Shown here: piece after piece, positions 32,301-40,375 of the stretch
Position numbering within the stretch: position 1 is the stretch's first letter
How the letters are laid out: each line of letters begins with the position of its first letter
Translations under genes and position numbers: made by a program
Notes under the pieces: model-generated
The model's database searches: none
Seen by the model: the letters and a program-made list of their open reading frames with translations, nothing else
What the model was told of the DNA's origin: nothing
Assembly (NCBI RefSeq): GCF_000743535.1
Contig: NZ_AVCJ01000023.1
Location: 124,001 to 188,000, forward strand
Direction of reading: 5' to 3'
Length of the DNA: 64,000 nucleotides
Source: Arenimonas donghaensis DSM 18148 = HO3-R19
GTDB taxonomy: Bacteria; Pseudomonadota; Gammaproteobacteria; Xanthomonadales; Xanthomonadaceae

Positions 32301-33676
32301 GGCGGCACGAAGTAGCCGGCCGGCGTGGTGATGACGCGGTAGCCCAGGATCGGTAACCCGCCGTCGGCGCTTGGCCGCGATACCGTCAGCGTTGCCCAGG
32401 ACGAGCCCTCTTCGGTTTCGACGCCGGTGATCACGGGGGCCAGGGGAGGCGTGCCGTTGCCGGTCGGCTGTTGCGGGCGGGCGAGGTGCAGTTGAACGCC
32501 TGCGATGGTGGCTTCCGCCACATCGTCGAAGCCGTCGCCATCGAAGTCACCAACCGTCAGCGTGCGGCTGTCTGGCGAAGTAGGTGGATAGCTGTTTTGC
32601 GACGCGGCCATCTGCTCGGGAATCTGGAGCCGGCCGTCGCGCTGCTGGTAGGACAGCAGCCAGACCCGGCCGCTGACCACGGACACGTTGTCCGCGATCG
32701 TGACCAGGTCATCCTGGCCGTCGCCGTCTGCGTCAAGTCGCTGCAGCGAGCGCACCGAGCCGGCCATGGGCAGCGACCGGGGCTGGTCCATTACGCCACC
32801 TGGCAGCTGCAGGTACTGTTTCAGGCGGACCTGGGCCAGATTCGGTGGCCCACCGGTGACCAGATCGGTACGGCCGTCGCCATTGAAGTCACCGGCAGCG
32901 ATGCCAACGGATTGGTCGCGTACCCGCACGGGCGCCGAGAACGCGCTGCCCCCGTAGCCGTAGCGCAGGACCAGGTACATCGGATCGCCCTGGTAGGGGC
33001 CGCTCTCAAGCGTGGCGATGTCGACAAAGGGGTCTGCATTGAAATGGCCCGCCACGATGCCGTTGAAGTTTGCCCGGCCGGCATCGATCACGCCCCGCTG
33101 TACCAGCCTTCCCTCGCCATCGCCGAAGTAGAGGTGCAGGGCCGAACCGATCAGATGACTGGAGCCCGGATATCCGGCCAGTTGTTGGGCCTGGATCAGG
33201 TCCAGGTGGCCGTCCCGGTCGATGTCGACAACCAGCGGCGCCGACACACCCACATGCGGGTTGGCTGCCGGCTGGCGCACCATCCAATGACCGTTGGGCT
33301 GCGAAAGCAGCATCCGCCAGCCGCCCTCGCCGGCGAACACCAGGTCATCGCGACCGTCCTCGTTGAAGTCGCCCGCCGCCATGAGCGGAAGCGGCCCCAA
33401 CGGCCACGGCTGGAATCCCGGGACGACCAGCGGCGTCGCGGTGAAGGTGCCCACGGTGGATTGCAGTTGCAGAACCACTCGCTGGTCGTGGTCCAGCATG
33501 GCAAGATCCCGGCGGCCATCGCCATCGAAGTCGCCCGCTACGATGACGTCCGTTCCTTCGTGGGCGAGATGTGCCCCCGGAATAAACCGTACCTGGGCAG
33601 TTGCCAGGGGAGATATCGCCAGGGCGGCGAGGAGGCAGAGGAGAGGGGGTCGGCTCATTGCGCGCGATTGTGCCAT
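29330..33676 (-). CDS. Giant secreted FG-GAP/Fn3/Calx-beta repeat protein
   Basis: A 1448-residue exported protein. A signal peptide (MSRPPLLCLLAALAISPLATAQ) follows one of two starts, 33676 or 33658. About 25-450: FG-GAP/VCBS repeats with Ca-binding DFDGDGRRDLA-type motifs. About 450-550: fibronectin type III. About 555-800: two Calx-beta domains. About 860-1250: mixed beta domains including PPC-like parts with a further calcium motif, GLDSDRDGVADESELV. About 1270-1448: a C-terminal beta region seen in Lysobacterales proteins (HWFDANRAGTGYSVQLWPDYEMH). No catalytic domain is visible. Likely calcium-stabilised surface or secreted adhesin-like protein. It has no dedicated secretion genes beside it. 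Confidence 0.88.
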   Translation of the reverse strand: MAQSRAMSRPPLLCLLAALAISPLATAQVRFIPGAHLAHEGTDVIVAGDFDGDGRRDLAMLDHDQRVVLQLQSTVGTFTATPLVVPGFQPWPLGPLPLMAAGDFNEDGRDDLVFAGEGGWRMLLSQPNGHWMVRQPAANPHVGVSAPLVVDIDRDGHLDLIQAQQLAGYPGSSHLIGSALHLYFGDGEGRLVQRGVIDAGRANFNGIVAGHFNADPFVDIATLESGPYQGDPMYLVLRYGYGGSAFSAPVRVRDQSVGIAAGDFNGDGRTDLVTGGPPNLAQVRLKQYLQLPGGVMDQPRSLPMAGSVRSLQRLDADGDGQDDLVTIADNVSVVSGRVWLLSYQQRDGRLQIPEQMAASQNSYPPTSPDSRTLTVGDFDGDGFDDVAEATIAGVQLHLARPQQPTGNGTPPLAPVITGVETEEGSSWATLTVSRPSADGGLPILGYRVITTPAGYFVPPVTAPAGNAPFEIHLEGLPQGITYQVQVQAFNTAGAGALSAPVPVTAVPYRDLRINEYNFLPEGDEGPVVHHIPVRLSWPAGPGGVRFDVESISTSASEAVPGVHYEPVSLQGVLIPEGQTETSVPVTIIGNREPGPTRTFILRVDNVTGGWGNSHLAWVHIQSEEEPERYPVLYGLVGQVVEGNSGQQLVPVRFEFDKPLSAPVVVGVHTNDPPDYMSFVAIPPADYDAITIPNFTLPAGATGGTIHIPVNGDTLEEPDEFMMILFYVVSGPAIIAPNGGNYAMTVIWDDDRTHPALHARPDRIVIAQNRPVTFSVLTNDVYVDERTLSPQMPFTEPDVGDLHFIPNVFGTIADDQLAFRPVPGRVGIYRHLYGLCEQAMYSRRCAEAEIEFVIRPLPEESVTLDVASAAGHQDILLDGLQAMPGARFEATSIQRPVPYEVVLAGDANPLSPWDDPAGTGSSVFTLARPQDNQPRRWRVLVDATTQGAGDVDLYMGLDSDRDGVADESELVCTAAMVPSGESCELDITQPGDAALSYWVMLHNRGAAPLPARAEVSAVRVDTPSDGSLVATGPGQLREGEHFALRMAWNAAGFLPGERRVGYLRVRRDSEDPGELVPVRLTRSPSPGPDTPLALSNTRPTSFRLPPGATHRRILVDVPQGASSLAVQTRSMAEVDLYLVPAGIGSSPRIEDAPPLTAAVASSRRVGGDEDVVVYAPAPGRWYAVVQNKGNAAASVDITATMTAAAPVVRSGSYFNPDRGGHGLVLYPAADQQVGLWYTYFQDGSPTWLYLQAPAPGPDGLWTAPIYRTAWNGNAQQLAQVGQATITPTGPDAFTYTWTLDGETGSEPLRSLGRGCPNLGGAPLDASSHWFDANRAGTGYSVQLWPDYEMHLAFIYDAQGVPRFLIAEGPGFGGATRSLVLEQLQGFCPLCTRNGPPARRPVGTYSRAFGSGTMQVGIDGLYAPRVPGWWSALDTARPLGGSGTMQGCAP

Positions 33677-33817
33677 CGCGACCGGGACTTCACGTTCAGA
33701 TTGCGGCAGATGAGACTTTTTCTTTTCGATGGACCCAAGGCCGCCTTGGGTAGACTGCCGGCCTGGCCGACTGCCTGAACAGCCCAGGCGACCCGGCGGG
33801 GCAATCACCGAGGCTCA

Positions 33818-34447
33818 ATGACACCTCTCCTGCTATCGACGCTCGACCTCGTAGGCACCTTCGCGTTCGCGATCAGCGGCGCGACCCTGGGCGTGCGCAA
33901 GCGCCTGGACCTGTTCGGCGTGCTCACGCTGGCCTTCGCCGCCGCCACGGCCGGCGGCATCTTCCGCGATCTGGTCATCGGTGCGCACCCGCCAGCGGCT
34001 TTCGGCGACTGGCGTTACCTGGCCACGGCCATGGCGGCCGGCGTCGTCACCTTTTTCGGCTATGAGCAGGTCGAACGGGTCCGCAACCCCGTGCAGATGT
34101 TCGACGCGGTCGGCCTGGCGCTGTTCGCCGTGGCCGGCACCAGCAAAGCCCTGGCCTTTGGCATCCACCCCGTGGGCGCGGTGCTGCTGGGCATGATCTC
34201 GGGTATCGGCGGCGGCATGGCGCGTGACCTGCTGGTGACTGAAATTCCCGCCGTGCTGCAAAGGCGCGAGCTCTACGCCGTGGCCGCCCTGCTGGGCGCC
34301 GTACTGCTTGCAATCGGCAGCTGGTTGGAGCTGCCGCCGGCGCCGACCGCCCTGGTCGCCGCCTTCGCCTGTTTCGTGCTGCGCTACCTCGCGATCCGGC
34401 GAGGCTGGATGCTGCCGGTCGCCAACTGGCGCGACCCCAGTCTCTGA
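33818..34447 (+). CDS. Trimeric intracellular cation (TRIC) channel family protein, UPF0126
   Basis: A 209-residue protein of seven helices arranged as two inverted repeats, each carrying the family glycine-rich loop: TAGGIFRDLVIG and GIGGGMARDLLVTEIP. Bacterial TRIC/UPF0126 proteins conduct K+ or Na+ or are implicated in amino-acid uptake; which applies here is unknown. It is divergent from the giant repeat protein, with 141 bases between, and precedes a diguanylate cyclase by 85 bases. Confidence 0.92.
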   Translation: MTPLLLSTLDLVGTFAFAISGATLGVRKRLDLFGVLTLAFAAATAGGIFRDLVIGAHPPAAFGDWRYLATAMAAGVVTFFGYEQVERVRNPVQMFDAVGLALFAVAGTSKALAFGIHPVGAVLLGMISGIGGGMARDLLVTEIPAVLQRRELYAVAALLGAVLLAIGSWLELPPAPTALVAAFACFVLRYLAIRRGWMLPVANWRDPSL

Positions 34448-34532
34448 CTCCAGCGGGATTTCGCACGGCGCCGCCGGCGATTCATGCACACCTGCAGCGG
34501 CCAGTTCGCTAGGATTCAGGCGAGGAGTCTTG

Positions 34533-35978
34533 ATGACAACATCGCAACAACTGACGCCGCCTGGCCAGACGGGGCGGTTCTGGCTGCTGCAGCCGCTGCT
34601 GGTGGTGCTCTGGCTGGGCAGCTTCCTGCTGGCCGCGGCGCTCGAGCACGCACCGCATGCCAGCCTGTGGTTTCCACCGGCGGCGGTCACCTTCGCCAGC
34701 CTCTTTTGCCTGGGCTGGCGCGCCGCGCCCGCCATCTTCGTCGCCTGCGCCGTGGCCACCTACCTCACTGAAACCGCGGGCGCGAACGGCGGCGCGGTGC
34801 GGCTGGACGTCGTGGCCTCGTCGAGCCTGGTCTTCGCCCTGATCCACACCGGCGCCTACGCCCTGCCGGCGATGACCCTGCGGCGCCTGGCCCGATTCGA
34901 ACAGGCTGAATTCACGCTTCGCGCCGTCACCGAATTCCTGCTGCTTGGCGCGGTGGGCGCCGCGCTGGCCGCCAGCTTCGGCGTGCTGGGACTGCAGCAA
35001 ACCGAACTGCTCGATGCCCCGGACCTGTTCGAGGTGGCCGCCGCCTGGTGGATCGGCGACTACGCGGCGCTGGTGACCCTGGCGCCTGCGCTTGCCCTCA
35101 TGCTGCGTTGGGCCGTCGGCAGCAGCGAGGTGCGGCGCTTCCCGCCTTTCGAGTGGGGCCCCTGGCGATTCCGGCGGTCGGCGGTAGGGAAGCTCGCGGT
35201 GCTGCTGGCCGTCACCCTGGCGGTCCTGGCTGGCTACCATGAACTGTCCAACAGCCGCGCCTTGCTGGTGATGCTGGTGCTCCCCGTCGTGCTGCAGCTT
35301 TGGATCGTGCACACCGAAAACCTGGCGACCACGCAGCTGGGCGTGCTGGGCTTCAGCCTGCTCACGGTGGGCGCGGCGGCCGCGGTGCAGGTGGGCGACG
35401 ACGCGCTGATCCTGCAGTTCGCCGCGGTCAGCCTGGCGGCCAATACCTACCTGAGCCTCGCGGCGCCCGCGCTGTACGCGGCCAATGAACGACTGCGCGA
35501 CCAGGTCAGCCACGATGGCCTGACCGGCGCGCTGAGCCGGACCTGTTTCGAAGACCGTGCCGCCATCGGGCTGGCGAAAGGCCAGCGCCGCAACCAGCCC
35601 TGCTCGATCATCATGCTGGACATGGACCGGCTCAAGGAGCTCAACGACACCCACGGGCACGCTGCGGGCGATATCGCGCTGCGCGATCTGGTCAAGCACT
35701 GCAAGGCCCGCCTGCGGGCCAGCGACTGCATGGGACGCCTGAGCGGCGACGAGTTCGCGATCTTTCTTCCCGGCACCGACGAGGACCAGACGCGCGCCAT
35801 CGTGCACGACCTGCGCGAGCAGCTTGCCGCGACGCCGCTGGAACCGCTGGGGCTGACGATCTCGGCAAGCTTCGGCATGGCGACCACGCCGGACTCGTCG
35901 TCGAGCTTGTCGCAGCTGCTGCACGCGGCGGACCAGGCCATGTACGTCGAGAAGCGGGCCCACCGTCGCAGCGTCTGA
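34533..35978 (+). CDS. Membrane diguanylate cyclase, MASE1-GGDEF
   Basis: A 481-residue protein with an N-terminal MASE1 sensor of about eight helices (15-310, with SLWFPPAAVTFASLFCLGWR) and a C-terminal GGDEF domain (about 325-480). The active-site loop is S404-G-D-E-F408, a variant found in working cyclases. DxLTGALSR and DMDRLKELNDTHGHAAGD, the metal and nucleotide motifs, are intact; no RxxD inhibitory site is seen. GAGGAG precedes the ATG. Makes c-di-GMP in response to an unknown membrane signal. Confidence 0.93.
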   Translation: MTTSQQLTPPGQTGRFWLLQPLLVVLWLGSFLLAAALEHAPHASLWFPPAAVTFASLFCLGWRAAPAIFVACAVATYLTETAGANGGAVRLDVVASSSLVFALIHTGAYALPAMTLRRLARFEQAEFTLRAVTEFLLLGAVGAALAASFGVLGLQQTELLDAPDLFEVAAAWWIGDYAALVTLAPALALMLRWAVGSSEVRRFPPFEWGPWRFRRSAVGKLAVLLAVTLAVLAGYHELSNSRALLVMLVLPVVLQLWIVHTENLATTQLGVLGFSLLTVGAAAAVQVGDDALILQFAAVSLAANTYLSLAAPALYAANERLRDQVSHDGLTGALSRTCFEDRAAIGLAKGQRRNQPCSIIMLDMDRLKELNDTHGHAAGDIALRDLVKHCKARLRASDCMGRLSGDEFAIFLPGTDEDQTRAIVHDLREQLAATPLEPLGLTISASFGMATTPDSSSSLSQLLHAADQAMYVEKRAHRRSV

Positions 35979-36015
35979 TTGGCGCAGGCTGGCGCGTCGC
36001 TGTCACACTGCCGCC

Positions 36016-36921
36016 GTGCAGAAGCGACCTCCCAACATCGATGGCCTGGCCGCCAGTACCCTGCAGTTGCCGCCGGGCGCCTGGAACTCGGTGCTCGACT
36101 GCCTCTGTGACCGATTTCCATCCGTTTCCCGTGCCCAGTGGCTGGCGCGGATGGCCCGCGGGCGCGTCGTCGACGGCGGCGGCGAAGCATTGACGCCGGA
36201 CTCGCCGTTCCGGGTCGGGTTGGAGGTGCACTACTACCGCGAGGTCGCGGACGAGGTGGCGATTCCTTTCGAAGAAAACATCCTGCACCTTGACGATGAC
36301 CTGCTGGTGGCCGACAAGCCCCACTTCCTGCCGGTCACGCCGGCCGGGGGGCACGTCCATGAAACCCTGCTGGGACGCCTGGTCCGCCGAACCGGCAACA
36401 CCGAGCTGGCGCCGCTGCACCGGATAGACCGGGACACGGCCGGCGTGGTGCTGTTTTCAACCCACCCGCGAAGCCGCGGGCGATACCAGGCGCTTTTTCG
36501 CCAACGCGGCATGCACAAAACCTACGAGGCGATCGCGCCGGCCCTGCCGGGCCTGGCGTTCCCGCGGGTGAGGTCGAGCCGCCTGGTCGCCGGCGAACCA
36601 TTCTTCCGCATGCGCGAGACCGATGGGGCGGCGAACAGCGAAACCCGGATCCAGGTTATGGAAAGGGCCGGGGACTTGTGGCGCTATCGCCTGGAGCCGA
36701 TCACCGGCCGCAAACACCAGCTGCGCGTGCATATGGCTGCGCTGGGGGCGCCGATCGTCAACGACGACCTGTATCCCGTCGTTTGTCGCCGCGAGCCAGG
36801 CGATTACCGCGCGCCAATGCAGCTGCTGGCGCGACAGCTGGCGTTCGTCGACCCGCTCAGCGGCGCCGGGAGGGTGTTCACCAGCGCGCTCGAACTGCGC
36901 ACCCGCGCCACCGGCGATTAG
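36016..36921 (+). CDS. RluA-family pseudouridine synthase
   Basis: A 301-residue synthase with an S4-like N-terminal part (about 20-75) and a catalytic domain containing LHRIDRDTAGVVLF (the essential Asp) and ITGRKHQLRVHMAALGAPIVNDDLY. A second enzyme of this fold in the window, distinct from TruC. Start is GTG; no better start precedes the conserved SVLDCLCDRFP. Target RNA is not readable from sequence; related proteins are annotated as 23S rRNA or tRNA synthases. Convergent with the hemerythrin gene. Confidence 0.9.
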   Translation: MQKRPPNIDGLAASTLQLPPGAWNSVLDCLCDRFPSVSRAQWLARMARGRVVDGGGEALTPDSPFRVGLEVHYYREVADEVAIPFEENILHLDDDLLVADKPHFLPVTPAGGHVHETLLGRLVRRTGNTELAPLHRIDRDTAGVVLFSTHPRSRGRYQALFRQRGMHKTYEAIAPALPGLAFPRVRSSRLVAGEPFFRMRETDGAANSETRIQVMERAGDLWRYRLEPITGRKHQLRVHMAALGAPIVNDDLYPVVCRREPGDYRAPMQLLARQLAFVDPLSGAGRVFTSALELRTRATGD

Positions 36922-36983
36922 TCCCGGAAAACCCACGGCACGACCTTGCGTGCCGCACGCCGGCCCCTGCCGGCGGGTGCAGG

Positions 36984-37442
36984 TCAGGCCACTGCCAGCT
37001 TCTTGCGCATGCGCTTGATGTCGCGACGGTACTGGCCGGCCAGCTTGGTCTTCTGGGCGTCGGTGAGCAGCTTGCCCGAGACCTGGAAGAACTTCTTTTC
37101 CTCTTCGCGCAGGTGGTGGTGCACCTGGTGGGAGAGGGCGCGGGCGGTGTTCATCCAGCCGCGGTCGGACGGTTTGCCTTCCTGCAGCTTTTCGACCAGT
37201 TCGTCGATCTCGTGGTGTTCATGCAGGGCGTGGCGGGAGGCGTCCAGGCCGCCGTCGTGCATCAGCATCGGGACGTAGAGGTAGCGTTCCTCGGCGGCGG
37301 CGTGGGCGGCCAGTTCGATGCGCAGTTCGGTGAAGAGCCGCTGCCGGTCGTCGCCGCGGGCACTGGTGCGCAGCAGGCGGCGGCACAGCGACCGCTGGGT
37401 TTCGTGGCTTTCACGCAGGGCGTCGTAGATGGTCTCGGACAT
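36984..37442 (-). CDS. Hemerythrin HHE-domain protein
   Basis: A 152-residue four-helix bundle. Metal-binding His/Glu are placed as in HHE proteins: LRESHETQR, ELAAHAAAEERYLY, ALHEHHEIDELV and SHQVHHHLREEEKKFF. Bacterial single-domain hemerythrins bind oxygen, store or sense iron, or help repair nitrosative damage. A Lys-rich C-terminus follows (KTKLAGQYRRDIKRMRKKL). The convergent gap to the pseudouridine synthase holds two small GC hairpins (36937-36954 and 36959-36974) with no T-run. Confidence 0.93.
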   Translation of the reverse strand: MSETIYDALRESHETQRSLCRRLLRTSARGDDRQRLFTELRIELAAHAAAEERYLYVPMLMHDGGLDASRHALHEHHEIDELVEKLQEGKPSDRGWMNTARALSHQVHHHLREEEKKFFQVSGKLLTDAQKTKLAGQYRRDIKRMRKKLAVA

Positions 37443-37490
37443 CGCCAGGCTCCCGGGGGACTGGAGGGCAGTCTAGCGCTGGTCGCCCTG

Positions 37491-37548
37491 TCGGGACTGA
37501 AGTCCCTCCCACAGAGGCAGGCTGCTGTGGGAGGGACTTCAGTCCCGA
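37491..37548. repeat. REP-like palindrome, family A, copy 2 (inside-out)
   Basis: Two perfect 23-base arms around a 12-base centre, with core GGGAGGGACTTCAGTCCC. The arm order is reversed compared with copies at 11307 and 61046: the 'TCGGGACT...' arm comes first. It lies between the divergent hemerythrin and SRPBCC genes. Confidence 0.95.
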
Positions 37549-37603
37549 CGCTTCTCCCCGCTCGGGTCGTGGACACTCCGGCCGCGCCGGGTAAAATCAG
37601 CGC

Positions 37604-38086
37604 ATGCGCCTGACCGTTTCCGCCGAACGCAGCCTGCCCTGCACCCCCGACGTCGCCTTCGAACTGGCGACCAATCCGGACAAGTTCCCGGTGTTTTTCA
37701 CTGGCTTTGGCCCGGTGCGCGGCATCAGCGGCATCCGCCTGCATTCCGACCTGGACGTGGGCAGCCAGCGCCGCGTGCACCTGGTGGACGGAACCGTGCT
37801 CACTGAACGGGTCATCGCCTACGATCCGCCGGTGAGCCACGGCTACACGCTCACCGGCTTCCGCCCGCCCATGGCCTGGCTGGTCCGGCAGGGCGAGGCG
37901 ATGTGGTATTTCAGCGGCCATGAATTCGGCTCGCGGGTGCGCTGGGACTACGAGTTCACCCTCGCCAAGCGCTGGCTGGCGCCGGTGGCGGTCATCGTCC
38001 TGCACCTGTTCATGCGCCGGGCCATGCACCGCTGCCTGAAGAACATGGCCCGCGCCCTCGAAGCCCCGGTGGCGGCCGCGCCCTGA
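37604..38086 (+). CDS. SRPBCC-fold protein
   Basis: A 160-residue Bet v1/START-like (SRPBCC) protein: an N-terminal strand (MRLTVSAERSLPCTPDVAFEL), ATNPDKFPVFFTGFGPV, and a C-terminal helix with FTLAKRWLAPVAVIVLHLFMRRAMHRC. These proteins bind hydrophobic ligands in a deep pocket; the C-terminal stretch is hydrophobic enough for membrane contact. Its stop overlaps the next ATG by one base (TGATG), coupling it to the sterol-desaturase-type protein. Confidence 0.85.
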   Translation: MRLTVSAERSLPCTPDVAFELATNPDKFPVFFTGFGPVRGISGIRLHSDLDVGSQRRVHLVDGTVLTERVIAYDPPVSHGYTLTGFRPPMAWLVRQGEAMWYFSGHEFGSRVRWDYEFTLAKRWLAPVAVIVLHLFMRRAMHRCLKNMARALEAPVAAAP

Positions 38087-38934
38087 TGGGCGAATGGCTG
38101 CTCCTGGCGCTGGCGCCGGTCTTCCTGGGGTTCGTCATCTGGGAGGCCTGGTACTGGCGGCAGCGGCAGCCGGCCATGTACAGCTGGCGCGATACATTCT
38201 CCAACGCGGCGCTGGCCCTGATGCACCAGGGCGCCGATGCGCTGGCCTGGCTGGCACTGATCGGGGTGTTCTGGTGGCTGCACCAGTTCCGGCTATTCGA
38301 GATCCCGACGACGTGGTGGACGATCGCGCTGCTCTTTGTCGCACAGGACTTTTGCTACTACTGGTTCCATCGCGCCGCGCACCGCATCCGCTGGTGTTGG
38401 GCGTCGCACGTCACCCACCATTCGTCCGAACGACTGAACCTGTCCACGGCCTTCCGGCAATCGATCACCTACCCGATCTCCGGCATGTGGCTGTTCTGGC
38501 TGCCGCTGGCCTGGCTGGGCTTTTCGCCGACGCACATCGTGCTGGTGGTGGCGATCAACCTGGCCTTCCAGTTTTTCGTGCACACCCAGGCGGTGGGCCG
38601 GCTGGGCTGGCTAGAGCATGTTTTCAACACGCCGTCGCATCACCGCGTGCACCACGCCAGCAACGGTCGCTACATCGACCGCAACTACGCCGGCGTGCTG
38701 ATCGTCTGGGACAAGCTCTTCGGCACTTTCGAGGCAGAAGACGCCTCCGAGCCCTGTCGCTACGGCCTGGTCAAGCCGGTGCGCAGCCACAACCCGCTGG
38801 TGCTCACTTTCCACGAATGGGGCGACATGCTGCGCGACACCTGGCGTGCGCGCGGACCGAAGGCCCGCCTGGGCCAGCTGTTCGGTCCACCGGAACGGGC
38901 GCTTTCGCAGGCCGACCACCCTCGCCAGCCGTGA
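38086..38934 (+). CDS. Sterol desaturase/fatty acid hydroxylase superfamily protein
   Basis: A 282-residue membrane diiron enzyme. Eight-His pattern of the superfamily is seen: WFHRAAHRIRWCWASHVTHHS and EHVFNTPSHHRVHHASNG, flanked by four hydrophobic segments. Bacterial members hydroxylate or desaturate lipids such as alkylglycerols, sterol-like hopanoids or carotenoids; substrate unknown. Coupled with the SRPBCC gene, whose hydrophobic-ligand fold could present the substrate (inference). Confidence 0.92.
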   Translation: MGEWLLLALAPVFLGFVIWEAWYWRQRQPAMYSWRDTFSNAALALMHQGADALAWLALIGVFWWLHQFRLFEIPTTWWTIALLFVAQDFCYYWFHRAAHRIRWCWASHVTHHSSERLNLSTAFRQSITYPISGMWLFWLPLAWLGFSPTHIVLVVAINLAFQFFVHTQAVGRLGWLEHVFNTPSHHRVHHASNGRYIDRNYAGVLIVWDKLFGTFEAEDASEPCRYGLVKPVRSHNPLVLTFHEWGDMLRDTWRARGPKARLGQLFGPPERALSQADHPRQP

Positions 38935-39088
38935 ACCGGCCCTCGCGGCGCAGCCACGTCCAGAGGCCGCGTCCACGCCCAGGCCGGTCTGCCACCCGAC
39001 GGAACTGAACCGCGGCGGCCAGGGGCGGTCGCGTGGCGGCGGCTCGGGCTGGCACACTGGGGTCCTACTCCGGAGCAGGGGCGCCCGA

Positions 39089-40375
39089 ATGGATGCCAGG
39101 AAACGTCGGCGACTCAAATGGGTGCTGCTGACCGTCGCCGCCACGATCGCGACGCTCGCGGTGGTCGCCAATTTCGACGTGCCGGACAAGCAGCTCGAAC
39201 GCAAGATCGAACACCTCCATGGCGTTGGCAGCAGCCAGTTCCGTCGCGAGGTGGGTTCGCTGCTGGGGCCCTCGGTGGTCGGCGGCAACCACGTGGTCGC
39301 CTACAACAACGGCGTGGAGATCTTCCCGGCGATGCTCGACGCCATCCGTTCCGCCGAGCACTCGATCAACTTCGAAACCTATATCTACTGGTCGGGCGAT
39401 GTCGGCGGCGAGTTCGCCGAGGCCTTCGCCGAACGGGCGCGGGCGGGCGTCAAGGTCAACGTCATCATCGATTGGGTCGGCGGCCTGAAGATGGACGAGC
39501 AACTGCTGGCGACGATGCAGGAGGCCGGCGTCCGGGTCGAGCTGTACCGGCCGCTGGAGTGGTACACGCTGAGCCGCATCAACAACCGCACCCATCGCAA
39601 GCTGCTGGTCGTGGACGGCGAGCACGGTTTCACCGGCGGGGTCGGCATCGCCGACATCTGGGCGGGCGACGCCCAGGATCCCGAGCACTGGCGCGACATG
39701 CATTTCGGGGTGCGCGGTCCGGTGGTGTCGCAGATGCAGGCGGCCTTCAACGACAACTGGATCAAGACCACCGGCGAGGTGCTGCACGGCGAGCTCTACT
39801 TCCCGCCGCAACCGGAAGCCGGCGGGATGGATGCGCAGCTCTTCGTCAGTTCGCCCGTGGGCGGCGGCGCGACCATGCACCTGATGTACCTGATGGCGAT
39901 CGCCGCGGCCGAACAATCCATCGACATCCACGCGTCCTATTTCGTGCCGGACGAACTGGCGGTCCAGGCCATGCAGGCCGCGATCGAGCGCGGCGTGAAG
40001 GTGCGCGTGCTGGTGCCTGGCGAACACATCGATTCGGAAGTCGTGCGCATCGCGTCCAAGAAGCTCTGGGGTCCCTTGCTCGAGGCCGGCGCCGAGGTCT
40101 ACGAATACAACTCGACGATGATGCACGTGAAGATGATCATCGTGGACAACTTCATGGTGTCGGTGGGTTCGACCAACTTCGACGAGCGCAGCTTCCAGCT
40201 CAACGACGAAGCCAGCCTGAATGTTTATGACCGCGAATTCGCGCTGGCGATGACCGAGGTGTTCGAGCGCGACATGCGCCAGACCGAAACCTACGACTAT
40301 CAAAAGTGGGAGCAGCGTCCCTGGACCGAAAAGTTCATGGAGACGGTGGTGATTCCCCTGCGTTCGCAGCTGTGA
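39089..40375 (+). CDS. cls: Cardiolipin synthase / phospholipase D-family protein
   Basis: A 428-residue protein with one N-terminal transmembrane anchor (about 11-28) and two HKD catalytic motifs: H169-R-K171-LLVV-D176 and H346-V-K348-MIIV-D353, the second followed by GSTNFDERSFQLNDE. SINFETYIYW marks the cardiolipin synthase branch. It joins phosphatidylglycerol molecules into cardiolipin. Start ATG 39089 begins a basic MDARKRRRLK leader. The following TonB receptor starts inside its stop codon (GTGA). Confidence 0.93.
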   Translation: MDARKRRRLKWVLLTVAATIATLAVVANFDVPDKQLERKIEHLHGVGSSQFRREVGSLLGPSVVGGNHVVAYNNGVEIFPAMLDAIRSAEHSINFETYIYWSGDVGGEFAEAFAERARAGVKVNVIIDWVGGLKMDEQLLATMQEAGVRVELYRPLEWYTLSRINNRTHRKLLVVDGEHGFTGGVGIADIWAGDAQDPEHWRDMHFGVRGPVVSQMQAAFNDNWIKTTGEVLHGELYFPPQPEAGGMDAQLFVSSPVGGGATMHLMYLMAIAAAEQSIDIHASYFVPDELAVQAMQAAIERGVKVRVLVPGEHIDSEVVRIASKKLWGPLLEAGAEVYEYNSTMMHVKMIIVDNFMVSVGSTNFDERSFQLNDEASLNVYDREFALAMTEVFERDMRQTETYDYQKWEQRPWTEKFMETVVIPLRSQL

